64,000 bases of DNA from Oryzias latipes (GCF_002234675.1 NC_019876.2:29153196-29217195), one strand, 5' to 3'; numbered from the stretch's first letter, positions 22,824 through 36,439 are shown. Notes: generated from the letters alone by a model not told the origin. Numbers and translations: made by a program.

Positions 22824-23502
22824 GACAAACAAGTTTTTTTTTTTGTTCAACATAAAGAAAATGCTGTTTGTATCATCTGCTAATAGACGGTGGCGGTATT
22901 CAAAGAAGACAATCTATGACGACATTATGAATCCCGTCAAAAAGAGAAATATGAGAGCTTGCAACTCTCAAAGCTATAATATCTATTAAGTTATTATATG
23001 TTTGCTGATTATTATTATTTTCTTTTTTTTCCTGAAGAACCCAGAGAGAATTATTTGATATCAGATCGGGTTATAAGTGGCTTTCTGGGAAACAATAAAT
23101 ATTTACATTTAGGAAACCCTGCGACTGTCACACTTTTTCTGTTTCAAACGGACCCTGGCCCCCGATCAGAGGATGGAAACGTCAAGGGGCCCTCACTGGA
23201 AAAAGTTTGGGGACCCCTGGATTTATCAATTAAGGGGGCATAATTAAATAAGAATCTGTCTATACTATTTTTGGAAATAATAATGCTTAAGTCTGTTAAA
23301 GTTTCTGTTTCTTTGACAGGAACGTTACAGATTGATTGCACAGAAAATGGACCTTTTTACACTCGTTAGCCTATTTGACGTCATCAGACTGAAGACCGAA
23401 TTGGCCAATCGTCTTTTAGAGTACAGAATTGAGCTCAGCCAATAGGAATTCTTCTTGTTGGATTGCTCTTCCCCGCGGTTCAACCTTTGTAATATTCTGT
23501 TA

Positions 23503-23514
23503 GCCGCCATTTTG
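23503..23514. promoter_or_regulatory. sf1: YY1-type site in the sf1 promoter
   Basis: GCCGCCATTTTG is a perfect match to the reverse complement of the YY1 consensus (CAAAATGGCGGC). It lies 102-113 bp before the sf1 start codon, at the edge of a CpG-rich zone (about 23,470-24,080). YY1 sites at this position are common in TATA-less housekeeping promoters and often mark the transcription start. Confidence 0.6.
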
Positions 23515-23615
23515 AGGTAGACTGCAGGTAGATGTTGCTTTGTCATTTAGCCTTGAATAGAAGTCCGGATTGAACTGAAGCTGAACGGAGAAGAAGCCAT
23601 TTCGGTGCTGCGGTA

Positions 23616-26600
23616 ATGGCGACTGGAGCGAACGCCACTCCTCTGGGGAAACTGCACCCCAGCATCGGCGCTAAACGGGGATTTGATGCGGGGCCTGGTG
23701 CGGGCAATGGGCTGATGCCCGCGCCGGGGCCGACCGCCTCCTTCCCCGCGATGCCGGGCTTCCAGCCCGCGATGCCGAGCGCCCCATTTGCCCAGTTCAA
23801 TCCAGTCGGCAATTTTCAGACCCCCGCTCAACCAGCCGCCGTGTCCGGGATGAGCAAGAGTGGTAAGTGGACCGAAAGCCGGGGGGGCTGCTAACGTTTG
23901 TCAGGCGGTACGGTGGAACGAACGAAGGCCCGCAGCCAGCGCCGCTTCACGAAATGGAGGCCGTCGCTGGTTTGTAAACAGCTCGGACCAGACAGGACGA
24001 GCCACGAGGCGAGCGTCCCGCTCCTGCGCAGGAGCGAAGCGGTAGCTACGACCCGGGTTTGGACCAGTAAAGACGAACTTTGATGCCGTAATGGAACCGG
24101 GACGGGCTGGCAGTGCCACGGATTGGAATTTATTGTTGACCTCTCCGTCGTTGCCAGTTTTGTTCGAATATAAAGTTCTTCTAGAAACATCCGTGTTCTC
24201 CCAGAGATTCGAGTCTAAAATCAAACCTTTGCACACGAAAAAAACCGAGAGTTTGAGTCAAAAAACAACAAGAAAATCGTTAAAAAGCAGCAAAAGAAAC
24301 TTGGAGAAAAAGTATAAATTATTAATTAAGGAAGGCCATTAACTTAAAAATAGTATTTACACACATTTGTTTTATGCCGTTATTTAATGTGTTCTCTATT
24401 GAAAGTTACTGGTTTAAAACGTAATGCAGCAACGCGCATGCGTGTCGCTATCTGGTCACTAAACTATGGCCAGCCTTGTAGACCTTTAACAAAAAGTTCA
24501 TTTATTAAAGTCCCGCTCCGATCCTCTTTCGATCTATCGTTAAAGCTTTCTCAGTGGTCTCTTAATTATGATGATGATGATGATTTTATTCCAAATCTAG
24601 AAACCTGTGTTGTTTTCTAGAACCTAGTTTCTGAAGAGCCACAGTTAGGAGTTCATTACAAATCACCTCTGAGTTGTGGGAGTGTTGGATTGGAACTTAC
24701 CCTCCTTCTCTCCCGCTGGCTTACAGCCCCTCACATCACCAAGCTAACATTAGCAGTGAAACAAAAGCAGCAGCAACATCGTAGCTATCCAGCCGTACAG
24801 TTTAGATCCAGATTCCAGCTCAGGAAAACAAAGACGTTCATGGATCTATTTGTCTGACAGTGGATGATCAAGAAGGGGCGGAGCAAGAAGACTATAGCAC
24901 CTACATCACCGCTACAGGCTTTTCCCAACTGCGTTTTTTGTCTGCTCCCGATTCACAATGATTTGACTTAAGAAGTAATAGAAAAGCAGCTTTAATGTTA
25001 ATATTCTTCATATGTGTCCTTGGTCCTTGAGGAACTGTGAGTTGGCCACCTTTGGCCCATGAACCAGACTTTGGACATGTATATGAAGTGTAGGAAGTTT
25101 ACTACTGGTAACTAAATACTGCTTCAGACTGAATTGGAACATTTTAAGTTTACATTATAGATGACATGTAAAAGTGAAATTCATGTATACTGCCTGACTT
25201 TCAGTATAGACCAAATATACTTGTAGTATACTTAAATAAACTACTTTTTGCTGAGGGTAGATTATTTCATAATAACTGGAAGTTGGTGTTGTTGCTGGAT
25301 TATCTCTTTCCAGATTTGCCTGAATACTCTGATCGTTTCTTACTGCAATATTTGTAATTTCTGTGTTTGTAGAAAACATTTTTTTTTATATTACAGTGTA
25401 CCTGTTAAAGGATGACGTAATGCTTGTTTAAAAAAAACAACAATACAAATCGTTTCCACTGTCATTGTTTTCATGGTGATGCTTGACTTTTGCCTTTAGC
25501 TTTGGATGATGTCATCTAAAAAAACAACAACTTTACCCCCATTTTGTGCAGATTTCGGAAAGAAAAGAAAGAAAAGCAGATGGAGCAGTGAAACCCCCGA
25601 TCAGAAGACGATCATTCCCGGAATGCCTACCGTCATTCCTCCTGGACTCACCCGGGATCAAGAGAGAGCTTACATAGGTAAATGTTGCTTTATTCAGCTA
25701 AGGTTGGCTTTTAATGCTATAAATGCCATTTTCTCTCACATTTCATCCGATGTATTTTGTTAAGGTTTGGATTTTATGCAAGTGCATACCAGTGTTTATG
25801 TTGTTTTGCTAAATTCTCAACAGTTGGAGCTTTCCGCAGACTTCTACAGAATTCCTACCTTTTTTTGTTTTTAAACCAATTTTAATCTTTTTTCCACAAC
25901 ATTATCAAAGTGTGAGAAATCGGATTCTGTTCCAACTGTTGAGATGAAGCTGTCATGTTTAATGACCAATGATTATAACATGTTGAAGCGTTGGATTCTC
26001 TTTAAGTGGTGCTGCTGTGTCCTGTAGTCTCTTTGTTTGCATACCATTGGGCTCCCATTAGCAAGATGGGTTTTTGATATCCCAACCTCACTGCCTGCTG
26101 ATATCTATTCTGAGATCCAGGTCACTGCCCAGTGTCTTGCTTGATCCTCAGCACATCATCAGTGTCGTTTCTGTGCATGAAAACATTGCAATGTTGTAAC
26201 AAAAATTGGTTATTCAATAATTTTGGTTTTCTGGGGGGGGGTTCACCCTAGCATAACTTGGTCTAAGGGGTATTTCAAAGAGAGACCCTTAATGCTTCTG
26301 TTCCCTGTGGCTTTATTGAACACGTAACACAAGTCAAAAGTGAGCGTGAACACGCCGCCAAAGCTTTTTTGATATGTTATATTATAGTGACTGGTGCCCC
26401 TGACCAGCATCGGAGGAGCTTCAGGTGAACAGAAACACAAGCGACGCTTAGATTTGCTCTTTGATCAGAGTCTTTGTGGGAAACTGGATTGACTGAATAG
26501 TGGGAACAGCTCGTTGAGAGGCTGTTGACCACACTCTTGGCATGGATTACGTGTTGAATTAAGCTCCAGTTTCTAGTTTGGTCTGCTTCAAATGGAGAGA

Positions 26601-29600
26601 AAACCAATGAACATTTTAACCACATGCCTTCCAGCAGCAGAATGACACATACACGCTGCCTTTACTTTCCTCATTAAAGTAGATGGCACCTTTTGTCAGA
26701 AACTAACATCATTCTTGATGTTGTCCTCTCATTGGTAATGGTTGTTCTTCCTTGGTATGTAAACATTCATTACCCCTTGTTTGTCACCCTTGGTTTACTT
26801 TGCTCATTCCGTAGATCCCCTGAGCACTTTGAAAATGGAATTGCTGTGAGCATTAAGCCAGCAGCCTCATTAACTTGCATATTACAGTAATCACTCCTGT
26901 AATCGGGTGGGGGGGCGTTGTCTTCACTTTCATAATGTGCATGGAATGAGTGGGTTTTTTCATCAGCAGCGTTAGATCTGTGGAGTGCAAACGTCTCACT
27001 GCTGTGCCTAGAATGTCAAAGCTGGAAAGGAAAGTACTCCGTTGTACAACAATAACCTTGTAAGGCGTGGGAGTTTACCACAGCAGACGTTTGAAGTATT
27101 AATGTCATGACAGGCTTTTTGTAGAACTCATCATTCTACCATTTAACATGTTTTCCTGCTTAATCATTTTCCAATAGAAGTCTTTGTAGAGCCTGTAATG
27201 TACAGTATCTGTCAGAGGGTTAGTGATTTCATGCTTCAGTCTTAAGAAGTGTGCATTTGATCTCCTGAACTGCAATAATGAATGAGACATGGCTCTAATG
27301 TGCAGAGCAGTGTCTCTCTGATGTTGTTTTGGTAACCACATTTCTCTCCATCCTTGTTTTTCTTTCCTAACCTGAATTCTTCCAGTCCAACTGCAGATTG
27401 AAGACCTGACTCGTAAACTGCGTACAGGAGACCTGGGAATCCCTGTTAACCCTGAGGACAGGTTGGAAAAAGATTAAACCCTTGAACAGTAACATTTTCT
27501 ACCTTCTTGACTATTTGGAAGACAGTTGTTCATTTGAATTGAATGTGATGATTAGCTTAAAGCTATTTAGCTGCATTAGCTGAAAAGTGTAGAAACTACT
27601 TTGAAAGTCAGTGTTAGAATTACTGCAGGTTTTTTTTATGTCACTCCAACTTCCTGCTGGTATGTTGGGATATTTTTAATAATTAGTTTTCTTTTTTAGT
27701 GGTAACTCATTAAATCTTTAAATTATTGCTTTTTTAGAACAATGTGATTGACGTACAGTCAAAGATCTTTAACACAGACATAGAAAAATCGTTTGTTTTC
27801 ATCCAAGTCAAGAATGCACTGTTTTCAAATGTGGGAATGACACTTTTTTTCCCTAATTTCCCATTGATTATTTAAACATAAGCTGTCAAGGTAATGACAG
27901 AGAGGAGAATCTATTGAAGTTTGGGGCTCTTCTGGTCTCACCATCACAGCTGCACTGATGCAGACAGTAGCTGTATTTCCATTGACTATGATATTATACA
28001 TATTAGATTTGCGATAATAAATTCTCCAAATGGAAAAACGACAACTTTGAAAAAACGTATCAATTGAAAAAGGGTTGTGCTTGGAGGAGCTATTTTTTGA
28101 GGCGTATCAGAATGGACGTATTTTAACTGTGGTAGAAACACTTTTTTCAAATTAAATTCGTCACATGACCAACAACTGGATGGCGATGTGCTTCTCGGTG
28201 GGAACTGGCGGCCTTGGGTCAGACAGTGTCACAAGGCTCATCCAAAGTTGAGCGTGCCATGTGGAATTGTTGGATCCACAACTCCTCTGGAAAACCACCA
28301 TTTCCCAAAATGGTTTTATCCGTAGCCCCTCCCACGTGTAAGGAGCTCGCCGCTTTATGGTATGAAGAAGACGCCGGCGTCTCCTTCGACAGATGATGAT
28401 GAGCGCTAGAGCAACGGCAGACATTTTAATGTATCTGCAGTCAAAGTATTGTTCAGATCCGGCGCCGTGTTTTTTAATGACTTATCGCGTCAGTTGGTTT
28501 GTGTTTGTTCACACAATTAGGATTTAATGGAAACAATGTGATTGTGAATTTTCTTTTTTACATTTCTAGAATTTGGATCAAGTTTTGAGCACATGTGCAA
28601 TGGAAACGCAGCTACTGGTATCTCAGAAGTAGCAACGGTGCTTCAGTCTTGGATTCAAAAACATTTTATTTTATTTAGATATGTTGATTCAAGTGGTATT
28701 AATGTTTTAACACTTAGTCATTCCTTCAAAAAGTTTAGTATACTGTCATCTGAAGATCAATTACGTTAGCCAGTAAAGACCATGGTCAAAGTTTCATGCA
28801 TTCTTAATATTTATTACTACTTATATTTTTACTACTCAGTAACTTGAGTTTTCACTGGATTTCTGCACCTTTTAGCATTATTGGTTTACATTTCTGCTTG
28901 TCTTTATGTGATGCAAAGTGCTGTGTGGATGTGGTTTAAAAAGAACATGATGCTTTATGATACATGCTGTTTAGATATTTGACCATAAAGCAGGTGTTAG
29001 TTTGAGTTATCAGTTCATTTGAAGTAAACGCCAAAGTTAAAACAGCTCACTTTGGAATCATGTACAGAACTGTGCAAAAGTTTTTGGCTGGTGAGTAAAA
29101 ATCCTGTAAACAAAGAAATATAAATTATGGTTTATCCATTTACAGAATACAACGTGGGAAGCCAAAAGTAAAAACATACAAGTCTGTATTTGGTGTTTCT
29201 AGCTTTTGTCTTCAAACCAGCATCCGTTCTTATCGGCTGGCTTGCTCAAAGTCTGGGGTTTTGTTAGATTTTACTCATGTCAAAGAAAGTAAACAAAGTA
29301 TTACATGCACAGACAAACTATGTTCCCGCAATCTTAAGTACATAATATTCAAGAAACAAACATGAATCATATCAGAATGGCTGTTGCATATAAAATCAAA
29401 CAGATGCTGGTGGTCAATGTTATAGGTAGTTTGAAACTGGTCATGAAGTGAAACAGAAACCACTGTGAAGTAGACTTACACCAAATTGCTACCAAGTGAT
29501 GAGAGTGAGTACAAAAAGGCACAGAGAAGTTCCATTGGTTACCCCAAATTTCCGCTGGCGCGTCTGCAATGCGTTTCTGTTGCATTGTGTGACGAGTGCG

Positions 29601-32600
29601 TCTCAAGCCCATCAGTTGGACACGTTGTCTCCGACCCGTCCCTCCTCCCACCACTCCTGGAGGAGTCATTTGTCCTACTATCCCCATGTCATCAACATCC
29701 AAAACTTTAGCAATCGGGCCCCAGGAACCGCACCAATGTCCTGTTTCTCCAGCTTTTAACCACGAAATTGATGCGTTGACAGACTGGAAATGGAACTTCC
29801 AAGTAAAGCTTGCATTGTGGTGCGGAGGGAAGGACTTCAGACGCAGACACAATGGAGGCGATGTAAGCATTCTGATTGATGAGCGTTTTTATTTTCTGGA
29901 TCTACGCACCGCAGACGGACCTTTAGGGGTTAGATGTTCATCCGCATTTGAAGAAGCATAAAGAAACGTCGAGGATAGTAAACACAGTGTTGGACAAGGA
30001 AAACTAGTTCAGCAGAAGATGGAAACATCAAAATTATTACTTTTCAAAATCAGAAGATGTCCAGCATCAGACAAGTCTGCTCAGAAGTATCTTTGTGGAA
30101 AAGTTTCAGGTTAAAAGCTAAACTTCTGACATAGAAACAAGACCAAGCAACTCAACTATGCAGGAAAACAGGAAGTGGACTGGAGAAAAATGGCAACAGC
30201 TGCTTGTTGAAGGGCTGTGAAGAAGAACAATGATTGTAGGCAATAGTGAAGCATGGCGGAGGCTCCACAAACATCTGGTCCTGTATTTCTGCAAATGGAG
30301 ATTTGGTCAAGATTCATGGTGTCCTCAATGCAATACAGACAGATACTTACCCATCTATCGGGGTATGATTGACCGCAGTCTGAAGAACCAAAAGCCATGA
30401 AGAACTGGAAGTGATGGCATGGCCTCCACAGAGGCCCGGTCTCTACTTCATGGAGTGGTTCAGGAATTAATCAAAGAGGCTGAAGGTGGGGAAACAGACT
30501 ACATTCACAGACGTTTTGTGGTTAGTTAACTAAAATGTTTGGATCAACCATGCTGAGCAAGTTTACCGAGAAGTGGTGCTGGTCTGAAGACAAATGGTGG
30601 TCACACCAAATATGGACTTTGTTCACATTTCTGTTTTGTTTTTTTTGTGCATTTCATTGATTAATGACAATAACTACTTTTTGTAAAAAAAAATTCTCAC
30701 CTGCCTGAAATGTTTGCACAGTGCTGTATAAAAAAGTACATTTAATAGTCTTAATCGCCATCAGCTGATACAGCCGTATCTGTTTTACGTAGCATTTTCT
30801 TTCTCCCTTCTAAATTTATTAGTGATGACCCTAGCTAATGGTGACCACTGGCTCTGCCTTAGACCAAACGGAATGATTCATCATTGGACATCTTGGGTTC
30901 TTTTGTGCTCTATACACTTTTTTACCCAGCAAGGAGGCCACGTGTCCAGTTTTTGGGGGGGGGGGTCCTTAGCTGTGAAAGAAGGTGTTTGGAAACTCAG
31001 TGGCCAGTTTGACATACAGATCTGCTCCTGCAGGCAGCGTCTTTCCCTCAACTCTGTGTGGACTCACACTGTAAGAGTGTTCAGAACATTTCCACAGCAA
31101 CCCAAATCTAATGGAGACCTTTAGCTCTCTTCCAATCCTTCCCCTCTAATGTGACAGCACAGACATGGGAGGCATTTCAGGTCATCATCGTTGGAAGTTT
31201 GAAGCTTAAAAGAAATCCTTTTTTTCCCTCCATTCCTCACTTTTCATGTACACGAGAGTGGCTCTCTAATGGGAGAGCGTAAGAAAAGGTGGATTTCTAA
31301 TCTTAATTCCTTTTCTCTAACCCAAATTACCCCTCGTCAATCTAACCCTTTTTCAAGCACAGAGCCTCCGTATAACAGCAGCACAGGTTTTCAGCATCCC
31401 TGGAGAGGTCTGGACCTCTTCCTCCTCATCAGCACCAAGCAACCCTCAAAGCCATCGCCGTCTTAGGACTGAAATACTTTACACACACTCTGGTTGTCTG
31501 TTTGTTCCTTCTTTGTGGTTGATTCCCCTTCAGTGTAAAGGGTTAATTACCTGTATACAGCGATGGTTGCCCCCTTCTTACCCAGAACTGTATGAAGAGG
31601 TGCTTTGTAGCCTTTAACATGTCATTGCAGGGTCTTAAGTCCTTTTTATTTGTAAGTTTGTTTTCGTCCTGGTGGACCAGACAGTCCTCAGTACATCCAA
31701 GTCCTAACAGATAATAATGGTGATTGAAATGTAGTCTTAGTCAGCTGTAGGTAGCTCTTCTCAGCTGTGGGCCGCCTCCTGTACAAAGTCGTCAGTGTGC
31801 TGTGCTTTGTATTCTGTCTGCTGCTCTCAGGTCCCCCTCTCCAGAGCCCATTTATAACAGCGAGGGCAAACGGCTAAACACCCGTGAGTATCGCACGCGG
31901 AAGAAGATCGAGGAGGAGCGCCATGCCCTCATCACTGAAATGATCGGACTGAACCCTGACTTCAAGCCTCCTGCAGACTACAAGTATGTCCAGTTCTAGG
32001 TGTTCCTGATGATTTAATGTCCTTATTTTGGACATTAGCTCTTTGCTGTGATGTTTCATTAGTGTGTTTTATTTAAAAAGAATTCATCTACATAGTTACT
32101 GGGTTGTGTGGGTTCCACTGTGGGCGAATGTCAAAGCTCACCTGGACTCTGCAGCGTTCCTCTTCAGTGTGTATGCAGTGTTCCCTCGTTTATGTTCCAT
32201 AAAGGACGTAGCGTTCTAGATGTTATAAGGCTATAAAACTCCTCACTTTGCATTTTTTTTTAATAGTTTTTTCAGTCAGACATGAATATTTTCACACTTT
32301 TCTCTCTGAAACTCTCAAAAGTTCAAACCTTAAAAAAAGAATCCAGGATTATAGAATCAGAACAAAGATCTGATCACGATAAAGAATAATGTAGATTTAA
32401 CAAGCTGAATTTACGGCACAGAAGAGATAAGACAACATCAGTAGCCAATCAGGATGCAGAGCACAATGTGGTGTAAAAACACACACAGAACGCATGCAAA
32501 ATTCTACAGGAAAAAAATCTGTTAAAAGGTGATGTGTACAGGTGTGTGTACATCACTGTTAAGTCTGAAGAAATAAAAAGACAGCTTAGACGATGTCTGT

Positions 32601-35600
32601 TCTTCAGGCATGGCGGTACAGACAAGCAACATGTCCTTTGACGATTTCCGATTGGCCCAATCCAAATTCACCTCCTGCCCCTACGGTTTCTCCAGACCCG
32701 TGCATTTATCCCTCCAAGCACAGACTTATAGAAACATAAGGTCTTCAAATCCGGGTGTTACTCCCACTTGATGGCGTCCTGAATAGTCGCAGGTCATCTG
32801 CGTAGGCGCGTAGCTGCCAGTGCTTGGAAATAAATAAAAACATCAGTTCTATTATTTAAAAAGCCATGCTAAAACAGAAAGTCCTTACCTGCAATTAGAA
32901 TGAAAACTTGTGTGCTTCAGAGGTCACCCATGTGAGGAAAAGCGCCACGTGGAACACGCTGGCAGCGTAGGGATAGTCACTACGGCTACTCCTAAAAAAT
33001 CGAGTTCAGACACCATTACAGCTTCAAATACCCCTACAGTTGGAGCAGTAAGGGGTCAGAGGGGTAGGGGAGGAACTCTGAGTTTATAGATATGAAATGT
33101 TTTTTCTCTCCTCCCAATAAACCGCGTGAATGTGCTAACCTTTTTGAAATAAAAGCTGCGCTTTTCTCAAGTGAATTCTTTTTGCTGCAGGCCTCCAGCC
33201 ACCCGAGTCAGCGATAAAGTCATGATCCCGCAAGATGAATACCCCGAAATCAACTTTGTTGGGCTGCTGATTGGACCACGGTAACGCACACCGTTTCAGA
33301 CGGCTGCCTTTGCTTTCTAACGTCCTGTAAACTTCAACGTCTTGAGGTGGCTCAGACTCTCTCTATGCTCTCGTTTTCCCAGAGGAAATACGCTGAAGAA
33401 CATCGAGAAAGAATGCTGTGCCAAGATCATGATCAGAGGGAAGGGTTCGGTGAAAGAAGGGAAGGTCGGGCGAAAGGATGGCCAGATGCTGCCCGGAGAG
33501 GACGAGCCTCTGCACGCCTTGGTCACGGCCAACACCATGGAAAATGTCAAGAAGGCTGTGGAGCAGGTGTGTTTGCTGGTGGACACTTCCCAGTCTGATG
33601 TGTTTCCAGCTACAGGAGCAGATTTGGTTCTGATGGGAAAACTGTTCACAGATCCGAAACATCCTCAAGCAAGGAATCGAGACGCCTGAGGACCAAAACG
33701 ACCTACGCAAGATGCAGCTGAGGGAGCTGGCCAGACTCAACGGCACTCTCAGAGAAGACGACAACAGGTGTGTGTGTGTGGCGCTATGGGCTGTTCTGCC
33801 CATAAAAACGACTCCACGAAAGGAGGATTTAGGGAAAGGTTCAAGCTTTATGTTGAAAGCGGCGCTGAAGATTGTTTCCTCGTTTTTCCTTGCAGGATTC
33901 TTCGTCCTTGGCAGAACTCGGAGCCACGCAGCATCACCAACACCACCCTTTGCACAAAGTGTGGTGGAGCCGGTCACATCTCTTCTGACTGCAAGTACAC
34001 CAGGTAACCATCAGCCTCGGTCTGGAGGTTCCAGTTGCAGAACTCGTCACAAAGATTCATTTGTTGTTGTTGTTCTGCAGCACCTTCGCTGCCCACAGAG
34101 CCACAGGCGGGGAGCCCCCCCAGTCAGCGCAGGACAAGGCTCGTATGGACAAAGAATACCTGTCCCTCATGGCTGAGCTGGGGGAGGCCCCCGTCCCCAG
34201 CTCTGGCGGGGGACACTCCAACTCTCAGTCAGGATCTCGGAATTCCGGCCCCAACAGCAACCAGGCGATGGTCAGTTCAGGAAACAGACTGGAGCTGCTT
34301 CTTTGATGAGTGGAAAGCGTCTTAGCTGATGTGTGTTTCAGAACCGCCCCCCCTGGATGAGCTCTGGCCCCTCAGAGAACAGGAACTACTCTGCTGTTCA
34401 GGGAGGTCCCGCTGGACCCCACGGCTTCCCTCCCCCGATGCCTAGCATGGGAGGACCACCGCTTCCTCCCAATCCTAACGGAATGCCCCCACCCTGGATG
34501 CAGCCGCCCCCACCTCCCATGGGCCAGGGACCCCATGGACACCCCATGGGTAGGAGCTTTCATTGCCCAGAAGACGCACAATGTAAATATTACTCTTCTT
34601 TTCAAACAAACTGACTTTCAAATTCAAATGTAGCGGTCAGCAAGTAAAACGGTTCACTTCTGGCCCCAACCTAATGAAGTCAATTCAGTCGCCACTTTCT
34701 CACGGTATGGACGCCGTCATGTTGGAACCATCAGTAAGAAGGGATCTGCCTGAGTAGACGTTTCTATGGCAACCAGGAGTGAGCTTGTTGAAAGGCCACA
34801 CCTGAAAGCAGGCTCAGGAGAATCTGTCAATCACACGTTTTCAACGCTCACATTTAGCGGGGCGTCTGATTGGTCCGTTTATAACTTGAGTGACTTGCAA
34901 GAAAGAAAAGAGATTTTAAAAACATTTAGCATTATCAAGATTTTAAAATAGGAATCTGAGCCAGAGCGGTCCTTAGTTCTCTATCGAAGTCTGGAATTTT
35001 GGCTTTTTGGAGCCAGCAGGTACTTCCTGTTTGGAACGCCGGGGGGGGAGGGGTCACTCAGTCCAGTTCCCATTTACAGTCAATCAATTCTGGCAAAAAA
35101 AAGTATATTATTGTGCTTTCAATTTTATATAATATTTACTTTGGTGTAAAGGATTTTTGTGTTTAAAGTGTTTTATAAATAAAGATTGATTTGGTTTATA
35201 AATAAAGGTGGAAGGCGGCGCCTTCCTCTGAACCTTCAAAGCAGAACTGAGCATCACATCTGTTTGTTTAGGTATGATGCCACCTCCAATGGGTATGATG
35301 CCACCACCTCCTCCACCCCCCAGCAGCCAGCCCCCTCCACCACCCTCCGCTCCCTTGCCACCATGGCAACAACAGGCTCCGCCCCCTCCTCCTACAAGCA
35401 GCATGGCAACAAGTACACCGCTGCCGTGGCAGCAGAGTAAGTATCCAACCAGAATCTGGTGCAGTGCATGTCAGACCCCAGCAGGGTCACGCCAGGGCGG
35501 TGTTGCTGCGTTTTGGCGCCGTTTGGTGACCGTCTGTCCCCTCCTCCTCCCTCGCAGACACCACCACCACCACCTCCAGCACCGGCACGCTGCCTCCATG

Positions 35601-35886
35601 GCAGCAGCCCCAACAGCCTTCTGTGTCTGCAGCTCAGCCCCCTCTGCCCATCGGAACCGCATCCATGGTGCCGCCTCCTCCCGGGGTCCAGCCCCCCTTG
35701 CCCCCAGGCGCCCCTCCGCCGCCACCCCCACCACCTCCGGGCTCCACCAGCATGATGTATGTTCCGCCGCCCCCTCCGCCACCCATGGACCCTTCCAATT
35801 TTGTTACCATGATGGGGATGGGAGTTCCGGGCATGCCACCCTTTGGGATGCCCCCCGCCCCTCCTCCTCCTCCCCCACAGAATTAA
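23616..35886 (+). CDS. sf1: sf1: splicing factor 1 (branch-point binding protein)
   Basis: Exons: 23616-23862, 25552-25677, 27386-27461, 31831-31983, 33191-33280, 33383-33566, 33652-33767, 33896-34003, 34081-34270, 34342-34549, 35272-35436, 35558-35886. Phases agree and give 663 residues plus stop. SF1 binds the intron branch point in the early spliceosome, together with U2AF2. Visible parts: the U2AF2-binding KKRKKSRW motif with Arg92-Trp93; SPSP at 151-154, the site phosphorylated by KIS in mammals; a KH domain in exons 5-6 with the GPRG loop of LLIGPRGNTLK; a QUA2 region in exon 7; a CCHC zinc knuckle (Cys350, Cys353, His358, Cys363) in exon 8; and a long proline-rich tail ending APPPPPPQN. 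The start is [13 protein letters not shown], continuing into an 82-residue Gly/Pro/Ala-rich exon 1 as in the long mammalian isoform, not the short DFPSKKRK form. Similarity to mammalian SF1 is high throughout. Introns 2 and 3 are the longest. Confidence 0.97.
24630..24975 (+). repeat. Dispersed repeat, copy 3 of 5, in sf1 intron 1
   Basis: Forward copy with the shared TTACAGCCCCTCACA, GCTAACATTAG, GATCCAGATTCCAGCTCAG and AAGGGGCGGAGC blocks. It ends near a TCTGCTCCCGATTCACAA segment that also ends copy 4. Non-coding. Confidence 0.65.
25678..27385. other. sf1 intron 2, nothing recognisable
   Basis: About 1.7 kb of AT-rich intron with no long ORF, no terminal inverted repeats that I can pair, and no RNA gene. 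A short G run lies near 26,233-26,241. Confidence 0.5.
27965..28616. mobile_element. Miniature DNA transposon in sf1 intron 3
   Basis: The ends are inverted: CAGTAGCTGTATTTCCATTG at the left and CAATGGAAACGCAGCTACTG at the right, matching at 18 of 20 positions. The 652-bp interior has no transposase. The hAT-like CAG...CTG ends suggest a non-autonomous hAT family, but I see no clear 8-bp target duplication. Confidence 0.65.
29063..30728 (+). mobile_element. Decayed Tc1/mariner-like element in sf1 intron 3
   Basis: Long imperfect inverted ends flanked by TA: the left end contains ACTGTGCAAAAGTTTTTGGC and the right end, in reverse, CACTGTGCAAACATTTCAGG. The interior around 29,985-30,480 on the + strand has broken transposase-like text, for example [10 protein letters not shown]-type and SLKNQKP pieces near 30,325-30,400. 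Between 29,270 and 29,960 there is other sequence with a 167-codon minus-strand ORF (29,870-29,367) that I do not recognise; it may be a second insertion. Confidence 0.6.
32000..33190. other. sf1 intron 4, nothing recognisable
   Basis: Non-coding intron between exons 4 and 5. No long ORF and no element boundaries that I can pair were found. Confidence 0.45.
34550..35271. repeat. sf1 intron 10, probable old dispersed repeat
   Basis: The stretch around 34,670-34,870 contains text such as ACGCCGTCATGTTGGAACC that I associate with dispersed repeats in fish genomes. No termini or coding content can be defined. Confidence 0.3.
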
Positions 35887-36439
35887 TTCTCAATTGCAGT
35901 TGCCCGACAGCCCCCCCCTCCATCACATGATTCGGTCCGGCTGATTGACGCTACAGTCCACAGAGGAGTGGTTTCCAGCTGTGAGCGGCTGCATCCGTTC
36001 TGCTGCTGCAGCGCCGCGGTTGTCATGGAAACCCGCCCCCCCTTCATGGTTTCTGTGCTCCAATGAATCTGAACATTTTAGTTTGAGGTCCCAGCTGAAG
36101 CTGCATGATCCGAGCTCAGTCTGGTCCGCTGTTTTCCCGCCCTTCTCTGTTTTCCCGCCTTCAATCAGATGAATATTTTTGTAACAGTGAGACGATCGGT
36201 GACACGGATCTTAGCTCAGTCCAAAACGCTCCGTGTTGTAACTCATTTCCCTGTTGGTTGCTTAGCTCTAGACTATAATTGCTGTTTCCTGCTCTTCTTT
36301 TCACTGCATCTGCGTTCAGAAACGCAGAGACGGAACGGCGTTTGTGTGGCTTTGAGAAGATTCTGTTCTGTTCTTTCTTAGACGGACGTCAACAGAGCAT
36401 CTTGTCTTTTTCCTTGTTTGTGGATTTGTCTCTGACCTC

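Larger units (their letters stand above)
20331..23500. other. pelp1-sf1 intergenic region, transposon debris
   Basis: No host gene is seen. The region holds a dispersed repeat (20,795-21,068), a minus-strand LINE tail (about 21,520-22,690), a truncated piggyBac-like element (22,705-22,823), and near 23,195-23,219 an AAAAAGTTTGGGGACCCCTG end typical of hAT elements. The rest is AT-rich sequence without a recognisable signal. Confidence 0.6.

Noticed and set aside
35108-35834. Minus-strand Gly-rich ORFs and + strand off-frame ORFs
   Set aside because: Shadows of the sf1 proline-rich exons 11 and 12.
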